The notes beneath the pieces are model-generated. The model was not told the origin of the DNA, did no database searches, and saw only the letters and a list, made by a program, of their open reading frames with translations. A stretch of 64,000 bases of DNA, taken from NCBI GenBank assembly GCA_027487515.1, contig JAIYDL010000007.1, positions 62,001-126,000 on the forward strand, written 5' to 3'. Origin of the DNA: Pseudomonadota bacterium (GTDB lineage Bacteria > Bdellovibrionota > Bacteriovoracia > Bacteriovoracales > Bacteriovoracaceae). Shown here piece by piece: positions 51,264 through 59,607 of the stretch. The position numbers and the translations under genes were made by a program. Position 1 is the stretch's first letter. Each line of letters starts with the position of its first letter.

Positions 51264-52761
51264 GCTTGAGAATCCAAACGTAGTACTTCAAGTCATTGAA
51301 CTCGCGGACTCGAAGTTTCTTCTTATCATAGCGGGATTTTAGGCCCAAAAGATAGTGGTTTAAGCTCGCGCGGTAGAGATCTTCCGGGAGATCCTTCTGG
51401 ACCGTCTCCCCGCTCCTCTCAAGTTTCGCGAACAGGTTTTCCACCGACCGAAGGTTGGTGGTCTCGATCCGCCGGGAGTATTCGAGAAGGAACTGGTTGC
51501 GGCGCACGGCCTCGTCCCCCCACACGGTGTAGCCGAAGCTCTGCGCGAGAGTGTCGGGGAAACTCAGCGCAGCGACCACTGGGATGGTAAACTTCTGGAC
51601 CCAGCGCTCTCGGGCGAGTTCGATGGTCCGGATCCGCCGTGTGAAGAGCTCCAGGAGTTGGATCGCTCCGGAGTCCCCCGTGACCGGAGCGTAACTCCGC
51701 CCAGCGGAGGCGACGCTGTACCACTGGTCGTCGTTGACGCCGATCGCCTCCGTTTGGGCGTAGCCCCGGAGGTAGAGACCGAGCTCCCCATCGGGCGCTG
51801 CTCGTCGCTTGAAAAACGACTCCCCTCCCACCTGATGAACGACGTCAAAACTCGTGTTCTTGGCCACCAGTGTTCCGTTCGGTGCCACGAGCATGACCCG
51901 GGTGGGAAGAGATAAGCGTTGGTTGTTTTCTTCGATCAGAGTGTTGAGGGCCTTGACCTGCTGTTCAACCGCTCGCTCTTCAAGATCCATGACCTGAGCA
52001 ACACGCTCACGGTCCGATCCCGACAAGAATTGTTCCCTTTCAAAGAACTGGCGATTCGCGTCGCGGACGAGCAAGGGAAGGCTCAAAGAATCTGTCTCCG
52101 GGGCCTGGTCTACCTCGAGAGGTTTCCGGCCGCGAGGATGCCAGAAGGCATGGCCCTGGTTGAGCCGCAGGAGAAAGAAGACTTCCGTTCGAGTGAAATT
52201 GAGCTCCTGAAACGAAACCGAAGTCTGGGCCGAAAGACGAACGAGGGTGCCGTCCATGAGGTAGACCCAGGCGACGCTATCAGGGCCCGTTCGAAGTTCA
52301 TCACCCTCCAGGACCCGGGAGAGGTGCTGCACCGATGTGCCGAGTGTTCCTCTGTAGTTCGTACAGGTGCCACGGCACTGGAGAACCTTTCCGACGAGTT
52401 CTCGCAGCTGGGACTGCCGGACCCGGATCTTCCAATCAGGAGTCCCGTCTTTGATCTCTCGCTCCAGGATCCACTTCGAAACCGAGAGGAAATCCTCCGG
52501 ATCCTGCGTCTTCCAAGGAATGATGGAGTAATCCTGTCCCTTGTGGGGGACTTCGAGGTCTTTGATCGTTTGCTCGGGAGTGACCTGCCAGTCTTCTTTC
52601 TGGTTCAGGTCCGGAGTTGTGAATCTTTGGTCTCCCCGAAGTTCTGGAAGGACCTCACGCTCGAGACCGAGGAAATCGTCAACCGCTTCGGTTTGCGCCC
52701 GGAGCGCCTGGGGAAGGAGTATTAGACTCAGGGCACAAGCTGACCAAATCAGTTTTTTCAT
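51250..52761 (-). CDS. Exported protein with FecR-like domain
   Basis: A signal peptide (about residues 1-22) is followed by a FecR-like beta segment (LEGDELRTGPDSVAWVYLMD, GTLVRLSAQTSVSF, about 145-185) and a long helical region to residue 503. Unlike FecR anti-sigma regulators it has no cytoplasmic or transmembrane part and no sigma factor beside it, so it is more like the exported FecR-domain proteins of delta-type bacteria. AGGA lies 7 bases before the ATG. Divergent from ileS. Confidence 0.75.
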   Translation of the reverse strand: MKKLIWSACALSLILLPQALRAQTEAVDDFLGLEREVLPELRGDQRFTTPDLNQKEDWQVTPEQTIKDLEVPHKGQDYSIIPWKTQDPEDFLSVSKWILEREIKDGTPDWKIRVRQSQLRELVGKVLQCRGTCTNYRGTLGTSVQHLSRVLEGDELRTGPDSVAWVYLMDGTLVRLSAQTSVSFQELNFTRTEVFFLLRLNQGHAFWHPRGRKPLEVDQAPETDSLSLPLLVRDANRQFFEREQFLSGSDRERVAQVMDLEERAVEQQVKALNTLIEENNQRLSLPTRVMLVAPNGTLVAKNTSFDVVHQVGGESFFKRRAAPDGELGLYLRGYAQTEAIGVNDDQWYSVASAGRSYAPVTGDSGAIQLLELFTRRIRTIELARERWVQKFTIPVVAALSFPDTLAQSFGYTVWGDEAVRRNQFLLEYSRRIETTNLRSVENLFAKLERSGETVQKDLPEDLYRASLNHYLLGLKSRYDKKKLRVREFNDLKYYVWILKHGKF

Positions 52762-52875
52762 CGGAGAATCCTGTACTTTTCTCTTCGGTCCTGGGACGAG
52801 AAAATTTACGAAAAGGGCCCAGTCTGATACCGTGAGTGCACATTCTTACCCCTTTGATACCCCCCCGGAGACCGT

Positions 52876-55800
52876 ATGGAACCAGAGACCGCCCGCGAGA
52901 CCGAAAGTTTTTCCTTTTCCCAGGCGGAGAGAACCATCCTGAAGTTCTGGCAGGACAAGGATATTTTTCAGAAGACCTTAAACAAGACTCGCAAGGGGAA
53001 GAACTACATTTTCTACGATGGTCCCCCCTTCGCCACCGGTCTTCCCCACCATGGCCACATCGTGGCCTCGACTTTAAAAGACGTCGTCCCCCGCTACTTT
53101 ACGATGAAAGGCTTCTACGTGGACCGGCGCTTCGGCTGGGACTGCCACGGGCTCCCCATCGAGCAGGAGATCGACAAAAAGTTTCAGATGTCGGCGTCGG
53201 ACTTCGTCGCTCTCCACGGGGTTAAAAAGTACAACGACGAGTGCCGGGGCATCGTCGATCGCTATGTGAACGAATGGGAAAAGACCATCGGACGCCTCGG
53301 TCGCTGGGTCGACTTCAAGAATGACTACAAAACCATGGACCTGACGTTCATGGAATCCACCTGGTGGGTGTTTAAGTCCATCTGGGACAAGGGCCACATT
53401 TACCAAGGGAACAAGATCGTTCCGTATTCACCGACGCTCCAGACCGCGCTGTCAAACTTCGAGGCGGGCCAAAACTACCAGGATGTCCAAGACCCGGCCG
53501 TGACGATCCTCTTCCGAACGGCGCAGGATCCAAACACCTACCTCGCCGCCTGGACGACTACGCCCTGGACCCTGCCGTCCAACCTTTCTCTGTGCGTGCA
53601 TCCGGAGATCGAGTACGTTAAGATCCGCGATCTGGAGAAGAATGTTTTCATCATCATCGCGAAGCCGCGCCTCGAGGCCTACAAGAAGGTCGTGAAGTTC
53701 GAAGAGGTCGAGACCCTGACCGGGGCCCAGCTCAAGGGCCTGCGCTACGAACCTCTCTTCCCCTACTACGCCGAGCTCGCGGCCCAGGGGTACTTCGTGG
53801 TCCTCAACGATGAGTACGTCACCACCGGTGACGGGACGGGCATCGTGCACCAGGCCCCGGGCTTTGGTGAAGACGACAACCGGGTCATGAAGGCCGCGGG
53901 CCTCACGGAAGTTGTGGTTCCGCTAGATTCTTCGGCCAGGTTCGTGGCCCCGGTCACGGACTTCGCCGGGAAGTACATCAAAGACGCGGACAAGGAGATC
54001 ATAAAAAATTTAAAAGACCGGGGTCAGCTCCTGCTCCAGTCCACGCTCGTCCACAGTTACCCCATGTGCTACCGCACCGACACTCCCCTCATCTACCGGG
54101 CCATGCCTCAGTGGTACCTGGCCGTCGAAAAAATCAAAGACCGGATGCTCCAGGCCAACGAGCAAATCACCTGGGTTCCAGAGAGCATCAAAGAGGGGCG
54201 GTTCGGCAAATGGCTCGAGAACGCTCGTGACTGGGCGATTTCGCGGACCCGCGTATGGGGAACACCCCTGCCGATCTGGATCAACGACGCTTCGGGGAAT
54301 GCCATCTGCATGGGCTCCATTGCGGACCTGAAAAAGTACACCGGAGTCGAGGTGACGGACCTCCACCGAGAGTACGTGGACGATCTGACGTTCACGCTCC
54401 CGGGTGAGACCGGAACCTACCGAAGGATCCCCGAAGTCCTCGACTGCTGGTTCGAGTCGGGCTCCATGCCTTATTCTCAGCTCCACTATCCGTTTGAGAA
54501 TCAAGAAATCTTCAAAGACGGGTTCCCGGCCGAGTTCATCGCCGAGGGCCTGGATCAAACCCGCGGCTGGTTCTACACCTTGACCGTGCTCTCGACTGCG
54601 CTCTTCGACAAGCCGGCGTTCAAGAACGTCATCGTCAACGGCATGGTCCTGGCCGCCGACGGGAAGAAGATGTCCAAGCGGCTTCGGAACTATACTCCAC
54701 CGGATGAGCTGATTGAAACTTTCGGTGCCGACGCCTTACGCCTTTTCCTCATCAACTCTGGTCTCGTGAGGGCCGAAGAGCTCCGCTTCACCGATGACGG
54801 CGTGAAGGACATGGTCCGCCGGGCCCTTCTTCCGTGGTACAACTCTTTCAAGTTCTTCACCACCTATGCCACCGTTGACGGTTGGAAGGCCCAGGCCGCA
54901 AGCACGCCGACGGACAACATCCTCGACCGGTGGCTGCTCTCGAAACTCCAGACCCTCGTGAAGAACGTCGACCATGAGATGCAGAACTACCGGCTCTACA
55001 ACGTCGTGCCCGAGCTGTTTAACTTCATCGAAGACCTCACGAACTGGTACATCCGGCTCAACCGCCGTCGGTTCTGGGATGAGGGGATGACCCCGGATAA
55101 GTCCGCCGCGTACGCAACCCTTTACACCACGCTCGAGGGGCTCTCTCGCCTCATGGCCCCGTTCACTCCCTTCCTCGCGGATCACATCTACCAGGAACTG
55201 CGCTCCTTCGGAGAGAAGACTGAAGAATCGGTCCACCTGTGCGCCTACCCCGAGGCCCGAGACGCGTTGATCAACAAAACTCTCGAGGTCGCCGTGGGTC
55301 GGATGCAACAGGTCGTTCTCTTGGGTCGCCAGAAGCGCATCCAAGAGGGAGTCAAGGTGAAGACCCCACTAAAATCCCTGGCCGTCATTCACCAGGACGC
55401 GGACCTTCTGGCCGAACTTCGGAAGCTCGAGGAGTACGTGAAAGCTGAGCTCAACGTGAAGACCGTCGACTACAAAACGAACGAGGGAGACTACGTTGTC
55501 CTTTCGGCCAAACCCAACCTTCCGGTGCTTGGGAAAAAACTCGGGAAAGAAATGGGCGCTTTCAAAGCACTGATTGAGAAACTCTCCTCTGGAGATGTCG
55601 AGAAAATCGAAGCTGGTGGAAGAGTGACCCTCAACGGCGTCGACTTTGATGCCACGGAAATCCTCGTGCTTCGGAACCCGAAACCAGGAACTCAGGCACT
55701 CACGAACCGGCTCGTGACCATTGACATCGACTGCACTCTTGATCAGGATCTCATCGACGAGGGCCTCGCCAGAGAAATGGTCAACCGAATCCAGAAGACG

Positions 55801-56010
55801 AGGAAGGACTCGAACTTCAACGTGGCCGACCGGATCGACGTGACCGTCCATACCTCCCCAGAGCTGGCAGCGGTGTTCGAAAAGTACCGAGCCTACATTT
55901 CGGCCGAGACCCTCATGGTGGCGGGCAGAACCTCGGCCACCAGCCTCGAGGGTGCTCTGATCCATGAGATCGACGAAGCTCCGTTCGAAGTGCAGGCCAG
56001 GAAAGCCTAG
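52876..56010 (+). CDS. ileS: Isoleucyl-tRNA synthetase, type 2 (eukaryote-like)
   Basis: It charges tRNA-Ile. The HIGH motif is HHGH (58-61) in PFATGLPHHGHIVA and the KMSKR loop is at 598-602 (KKMSKRLRNY). The wording of these motifs and the 1044-residue length mark the type 2 branch shared with eukaryotes and archaea rather than the E. coli-like type 1. Type 2 enzymes are generally mupirocin-resistant. GGAG precedes the ATG. The stop shares CTAG with the convergent methyltransferase gene. Confidence 0.96.
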   Translation: MEPETARETESFSFSQAERTILKFWQDKDIFQKTLNKTRKGKNYIFYDGPPFATGLPHHGHIVASTLKDVVPRYFTMKGFYVDRRFGWDCHGLPIEQEIDKKFQMSASDFVALHGVKKYNDECRGIVDRYVNEWEKTIGRLGRWVDFKNDYKTMDLTFMESTWWVFKSIWDKGHIYQGNKIVPYSPTLQTALSNFEAGQNYQDVQDPAVTILFRTAQDPNTYLAAWTTTPWTLPSNLSLCVHPEIEYVKIRDLEKNVFIIIAKPRLEAYKKVVKFEEVETLTGAQLKGLRYEPLFPYYAELAAQGYFVVLNDEYVTTGDGTGIVHQAPGFGEDDNRVMKAAGLTEVVVPLDSSARFVAPVTDFAGKYIKDADKEIIKNLKDRGQLLLQSTLVHSYPMCYRTDTPLIYRAMPQWYLAVEKIKDRMLQANEQITWVPESIKEGRFGKWLENARDWAISRTRVWGTPLPIWINDASGNAICMGSIADLKKYTGVEVTDLHREYVDDLTFTLPGETGTYRRIPEVLDCWFESGSMPYSQLHYPFENQEIFKDGFPAEFIAEGLDQTRGWFYTLTVLSTALFDKPAFKNVIVNGMVLAADGKKMSKRLRNYTPPDELIETFGADALRLFLINSGLVRAEELRFTDDGVKDMVRRALLPWYNSFKFFTTYATVDGWKAQAASTPTDNILDRWLLSKLQTLVKNVDHEMQNYRLYNVVPELFNFIEDLTNWYIRLNRRRFWDEGMTPDKSAAYATLYTTLEGLSRLMAPFTPFLADHIYQELRSFGEKTEESVHLCAYPEARDALINKTLEVAVGRMQQVVLLGRQKRIQEGVKVKTPLKSLAVIHQDADLLAELRKLEEYVKAELNVKTVDYKTNEGDYVVLSAKPNLPVLGKKLGKEMGAFKALIEKLSSGDVEKIEAGGRVTLNGVDFDATEILVLRNPKPGTQALTNRLVTIDIDCTLDQDLIDEGLAREMVNRIQKTRKDSNFNVADRIDVTVHTSPELAAVFEKYRAYISAETLMVAGRTSATSLEGALIHEIDEAPFEVQARKA

Positions 56011-56768
56011 CGGGCCCGCTCCACCCCGGCGCCGAGCCTCGCGACTCCCATGTAGGAGAGAAGCAAGTTCCGGGTGAGAGAGAACTCAAGCTCCGGACAC
56101 ACGACCCCGGTCCGGAGCATGCTCCAGCTGATCGTCGAGATCTTCGGTCGGATGCCTGTGAGTGCAAGGACGTCCATTCCGGCCTGGGCGCAGTAGCGGC
56201 GAAGCTCCTCCGGTTTGATGAAGAGGTCAATCACGTGCATGTTCTTGGGAGTGTTTTTGATGAACCATTCGAGGAGCTTAATCACAACCAAATGCGCGAG
56301 GGGATTTCGGTTGAAGGTGTGAAAAAAGAAGAGACCTCCCGGGGCCAGGACTCGAGAGAACTCTCGGATCGCTCGAGCGGGGTCATCGACGTGCTCAAGG
56401 AAATCCATCGCCGTCACCACGTCGAAGCTCTGGTCTGGGTACGGAAGCTGGTACGCATCAGCGACATCGTAGCGGACAGTTCCAGTCGTATCATAGCGTC
56501 GTGCGACTCGAAGAGACTCGGCCGAAAGATCGGCCCCCGTCACGCTGTACCCCTGGCGCGCGAGTTCGTTCGACAGGAAGCCTCCCCCACACCCGACGTC
56601 GAGGATCCGCTGGTTACCGGGGCCCGCGGCCCGGAGCTTGTTCAGGATCCAGGGGAACTTCACCCGATTCTCCGCCCGCAGGAGAGCGACGGGATCATCG
56701 TAGGCGGTGTACCACCGGTCGCCGTAGGCCTCGTAAATGCTATTGTCTATCTGACGATTGGTTTCCAC
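56007..56768 (-). CDS. UbiG-like SAM-dependent O-methyltransferase
   Basis: A class I SAM methyltransferase: RQIDNSIYEAYGDRWY at the N-terminus as in UbiG, motif I ILDVGCGGGFLSNEL near residue 56, and VTAMDFLEHVDD near 117. UbiG methylates the quinone ring in ubiquinone synthesis. Here it is coupled to a type III polyketide synthase gene, so it may methylate a phenolic or pyrone polyketide. The GTG at 56768 (GGAG 6 bases upstream) overlaps the membrane protein gene by 22 bases and gives 253 residues. Confidence 0.85.
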   Translation of the reverse strand: METNRQIDNSIYEAYGDRWYTAYDDPVALLRAENRVKFPWILNKLRAAGPGNQRILDVGCGGGFLSNELARQGYSVTGADLSAESLRVARRYDTTGTVRYDVADAYQLPYPDQSFDVVTAMDFLEHVDDPARAIREFSRVLAPGGLFFFHTFNRNPLAHLVVIKLLEWFIKNTPKNMHVIDLFIKPEELRRYCAQAGMDVLALTGIRPKISTISWSMLRTGVVCPELEFSLTRNLLLSYMGVARLGAGVERAR

Positions 56769-57187
56769 AGGTAGCTCCAGAAAATGATTTGATACGTGAA
56801 GAAGACCCCGAGGATCCAGGGCTGTGAAGCGAGGACCACGTCCGAGGGATTCAGCCACCAGAGGGCACCGGTGGCAACGAAGACCAAGGGATGCAGGACG
56901 AAGAGCGCGGCGTGGACCCAGTGCTCACGAGCGTCACACTCTCGCGTATGGACGAACTCATCTTTTGTCACCAGCACGCAGGAGACGGCAGCGGCGGCGA
57001 TAAAAATTTGCAGGGTCGTCTCCGAAAACTCGAAGACTGCGGCGATCGTAAGGGGGATGAAGACCGAAAGAGTGTCCAGCGGGTGACCCCAGCGCTCCCA
57101 GGCCCCGAGACCGCGCCGGCGGTGGAGGGACTCGTCATAGACCATCAGGATCCCCTGGAGGAGTACGGGAATGTACAGGAGCTGCAT
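56747..57187 (-). CDS. Membrane protein of the type III PKS cluster
   Basis: A 147-residue protein with four hydrophobic helices (LLYIPVLLQGILMVY, TLSVFIPLTIAAVFEF, FIAAAAVSCVLVT, AALFVLHPLVFVATGALWW). His and acidic residues sit in the loops (DESLHRRR, HTRECDAREHW). No family recognised; the ICMT-like methyltransferase motifs found in some PKS partners are not evident. The start overlaps the PKS stop as TGATG. Probably modifies or handles the lipid product. Confidence 0.75.
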   Translation of the reverse strand: MQLLYIPVLLQGILMVYDESLHRRRGLGAWERWGHPLDTLSVFIPLTIAAVFEFSETTLQIFIAAAAVSCVLVTKDEFVHTRECDAREHWVHAALFVLHPLVFVATGALWWLNPSDVVLASQPWILGVFFTYQIIFWSYLWKPIVR

Positions 57188-58275
57188 CAGGTTACCTCGA
57201 AGACTGAGCCAAAGATCGTGAGCCCTGGGCCGAACGCAAAGCTTACAACGGGAGTTCCCGACGGAGGGGGCGAACGCATGATCTCCTGCCACACGTGCGG
57301 GAGCGTTGCCGAGGACATGTTCCCACGAGCATAAAGGACTGCCTTACTCTGCCGCACTTGCTCATCTCGGAGTTCGAGCTTTTTTTGAACGGCTTCGATG
57401 ATCTTGGGCCCACCCGGATGCACGGCAAAAATCGCCTTCGCTCGGAGCTCCTCTGTCGAGATCCCAGAGGCCCGCGAAAGCTCCGTCAGAAAGTCCGGCA
57501 GATGATCGCGGATTCTGAACGGGACCTCTTTTGAGAGAGTCATCATCATCCCAGAAGCGCCAGGAATCCAAGTCATGTCCTCCGCAGTCCCTGGGATGAT
57601 CTGTTCACGGATGGCGAGGATGCGCAGCCCTCGCGGAGCGAGGCCCACGCTGTACTTGATATGCCCATCGGCAAACAAGCTTTGAACCACCATCTGCTCT
57701 GGCGTCGACACCGTAGGATCGAGGTGGAGAGAGCAGAGTTCGTTGTGGACGATATCAACGTCTGTGCCGCTCCCGAGGACGAGGCCCCGCCCCAAACGGA
57801 TCGCTGGGAGGGAGGCGTAGCAACCCATGTGGTAGGCATGGGTGATGGCGGTGGCACCAGCGGTGTGAGAAAAGAACCGTTGCACCGGACTGGGGGAAAG
57901 GTATCCCGTGCAGCTCACGTGAACAACGTGGGCCGGGGTCTCGCTCGGATAAAGCTCTCTCAGAGCTCGGTCCACGGCCCGACCATAGAAAAGATTGCGC
58001 TCCCGGGAGGAAACTCCACTCGGAGTCTCGGCCGTTATCCGGTAGATCTCGTGAGACTCCCAGTCGTCGTTCACATCGTTGCACTCGTAGAAGCGCTCGC
58101 GGATAGAGCTGGCGGGTAAACAGAACCGAGAGAGCCGGTCCCCATTGATGACGACCCCTCGAACCTGGGCCGAGCGCACATGGGCGCTCAGGAGCCACCG
58201 GGTTGTCTCCTCCTGAGGAAGGTGGTGCGGTGGCAAGACGGATTTGAAGTCATACAGGTAGGTATTTCTTTCCAT
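57187..58275 (-). CDS. Type III polyketide synthase (chalcone/stilbene synthase family)
   Basis: A homodimeric enzyme that extends an acyl-CoA starter with malonyl-CoA. The catalytic triad is complete: Cys152 in AYHMGCYASLPAIRLG, His286 in FAVHPGGPKII and Asn319 in YARGNMSSATL. The C-terminal GFGPG-like loop reads FAFGPGLTIF. Bacterial relatives make alkylpyrones or alkylresorcinols. The start is placed at the ATG at 58275; a GTG at 58290 is possible and neither has a clear Shine-Dalgarno. It leads a coupled three-gene unit with the membrane protein and the methyltransferase. Confidence 0.92.
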   Translation of the reverse strand: MERNTYLYDFKSVLPPHHLPQEETTRWLLSAHVRSAQVRGVVINGDRLSRFCLPASSIRERFYECNDVNDDWESHEIYRITAETPSGVSSRERNLFYGRAVDRALRELYPSETPAHVVHVSCTGYLSPSPVQRFFSHTAGATAITHAYHMGCYASLPAIRLGRGLVLGSGTDVDIVHNELCSLHLDPTVSTPEQMVVQSLFADGHIKYSVGLAPRGLRILAIREQIIPGTAEDMTWIPGASGMMMTLSKEVPFRIRDHLPDFLTELSRASGISTEELRAKAIFAVHPGGPKIIEAVQKKLELRDEQVRQSKAVLYARGNMSSATLPHVWQEIMRSPPPSGTPVVSFAFGPGLTIFGSVFEVT

Positions 58276-58360
58276 GCGAGTTTCTAGCACATCTGTTTCA
58301 GTAGGGAATGGTCCAGGCCAGCGGCGCGAAGCAATGTCTGATGAAAAAGAGTGCTAAATC

Positions 58361-58390
58361 TTGTGGAGAGGCGTTGATCGAGTGCATAAT
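58361..58390 (+). promoter_or_regulatory. Possible promoter of the 58397 gene
   Basis: TTGTGG, 18 bases, CATAAT (5/6). The -10 box ends 6 bases before the ATG and no Shine-Dalgarno is visible, so the transcript may be leaderless. Confidence 0.4.
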
Positions 58391-58396
58391 TGTCTC

Positions 58397-59179
58397 ATGC
58401 GACTCATCACCATGCTTGTTCTCGCTCTCTGTCTTTCACCCGTGGCCCAGGCGCAGAAGAGTCTTGGCCGTGAATCTTTCATGGTTAATGTTCGACCAAC
58501 GCTGAGCGCAATCTTAAGTGATTTTTACCAAATGGTGACTCTTTTCCCGGACTTCCCCCGTGAACTCATCCCCGTTATTCAGGGCCTAGATGAGCTGACG
58601 CCACAGAAGGAACTCCTGGTCTCCACTTGTCCGCGTCGGATCGATGCGAAGTGCAAGACAACACTTGATACCATCCGCGGGCGCCTCGGCCAGCTTCGGT
58701 CTCAAAGCATGTCGCTCTTAAGCGCTCAGCGGCCTTCGACCTCTCTCTACATCAATTCTTTGGCGGGGTTGCGTCTTATCACGGAGTTTGATGAAGAACT
58801 AGAAGAGGTCAAAGGACTCCTCGACAACACATCCTTTCTTATTTCGGCGGACATCCCGCAGAAGCGCGAGACCTACCTCATCCTCAAAGAACTCGATGAG
58901 CTCAACACGCTCCTTTCTCTGGCCGTGGTCGAATACATCCCCTTCCTTTACAAAGAGGACTTCCGGAACTTTTTCTTTAACTTCGTCCATCCGATCCAGC
59001 AGCAGATCTCCAAAAACAGTAATCACGCCTACGTTAACCGCAACATCACCGCCCTCAATTTTGCCGTCAATCTGCTCAACCAGACTCTGACAAAAAAGAA
59101 GAAGACACCCGAGGGAATGGGCCCATTCCTGGCAGCGATCCACAACCGGTGGAACTCAATCCTTCGTAACTACTTTTAA
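58397..59179 (+). CDS. Exported hypothetical protein
   Basis: A 260-residue protein with a signal peptide (MRLITMLVLALCLSPVAQAQ) and a helical mature domain with two cysteines (VSTCPRRIDAKCK). Predicted periplasmic or secreted, perhaps a T2SS substrate, though nothing in the sequence shows this. No family recognised. The ATG at 58397 places the signal peptide at the very start. Confidence 0.75.
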   Translation: MRLITMLVLALCLSPVAQAQKSLGRESFMVNVRPTLSAILSDFYQMVTLFPDFPRELIPVIQGLDELTPQKELLVSTCPRRIDAKCKTTLDTIRGRLGQLRSQSMSLLSAQRPSTSLYINSLAGLRLITEFDEELEEVKGLLDNTSFLISADIPQKRETYLILKELDELNTLLSLAVVEYIPFLYKEDFRNFFFNFVHPIQQQISKNSNHAYVNRNITALNFAVNLLNQTLTKKKKTPEGMGPFLAAIHNRWNSILRNYF

Positions 59180-59187
59180 AGATTAGC

Positions 59188-59214
59188 AAAAAAAGAGGCC
59201 ACCTTGCGGTGGCC
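59188..59214 (-). terminator. Terminator of rpsU
   Basis: A perfect GGCCACC/GGTGGCC stem (loop 4 bases) is followed on the minus strand by TC and seven T. It lies about 40 bases after the rpsU stop. Confidence 0.8.
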
Positions 59215-59252
59215 CCTTCACATGGTCCTGAGGAGGGATCCTGTGTAAAAAC

Positions 59253-59468
59253 TTAGTACTTGGTACGTGATCTTCCACGGACGTCAGTTTTACGACGCCG
59301 CTTATCTGCGTTTTCAAGTTTTTCTTTGGTCTTAACTGAAGGCTTTCTGTATTCAGAGCGAGCGCGGTATTCCTTCACGATGCCGTAGGCATCACAGAGG
59401 CGCTTAAATTTCTTGATCGCTTTTTCAGCTGGAAATCTGTCGTCAATTGTAATTGTAATTGTAGACAT
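59253..59468 (-). CDS. rpsU: 30S ribosomal protein S21
   Basis: A 71-residue basic protein with the S21 features FPAEKAIKKFKRLCDAYGIV and YRKPSVKTKEKL. S21 helps mRNA base-pair with the 30S anti-Shine-Dalgarno. The ATG at 59468 is preceded by a GGGGGTG; an upstream start would add 9 unsupported residues. It is a single-gene transcript with a terminator. Confidence 0.95.
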   Translation of the reverse strand: MSTITITIDDRFPAEKAIKKFKRLCDAYGIVKEYRARSEYRKPSVKTKEKLENADKRRRKTDVRGRSRTKY

Positions 59469-59534
59469 GCTCTTACACCCCCTTCCGCATGACATTAGTA
59501 AGCCGTAACAGCTTAATCGAAACTTAGGTTGGCT

Positions 59535-59563
59535 AACTTAACCTTTCTGGGAAGGCACGTCAA
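59535..59563 (-). promoter_or_regulatory. Possible rpsU promoter
   Basis: On the minus strand TTGACG, 17 bases, TAAGTT, about 67-95 bases upstream of the rpsU start. The -35 is good, the -10 weak. Confidence 0.35.
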
Positions 59564-59607
59564 CTAATGACTTTACGCAAAACGCAGAAAGTTTGCTACA
59601 AGAGGGC

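Noticed and set aside
51250-52761. A FecR anti-sigma regulator of a siderophore system
   Set aside because: No sigma factor, TonB receptor or transmembrane segment is present; only the FecR-like beta segment is shared.
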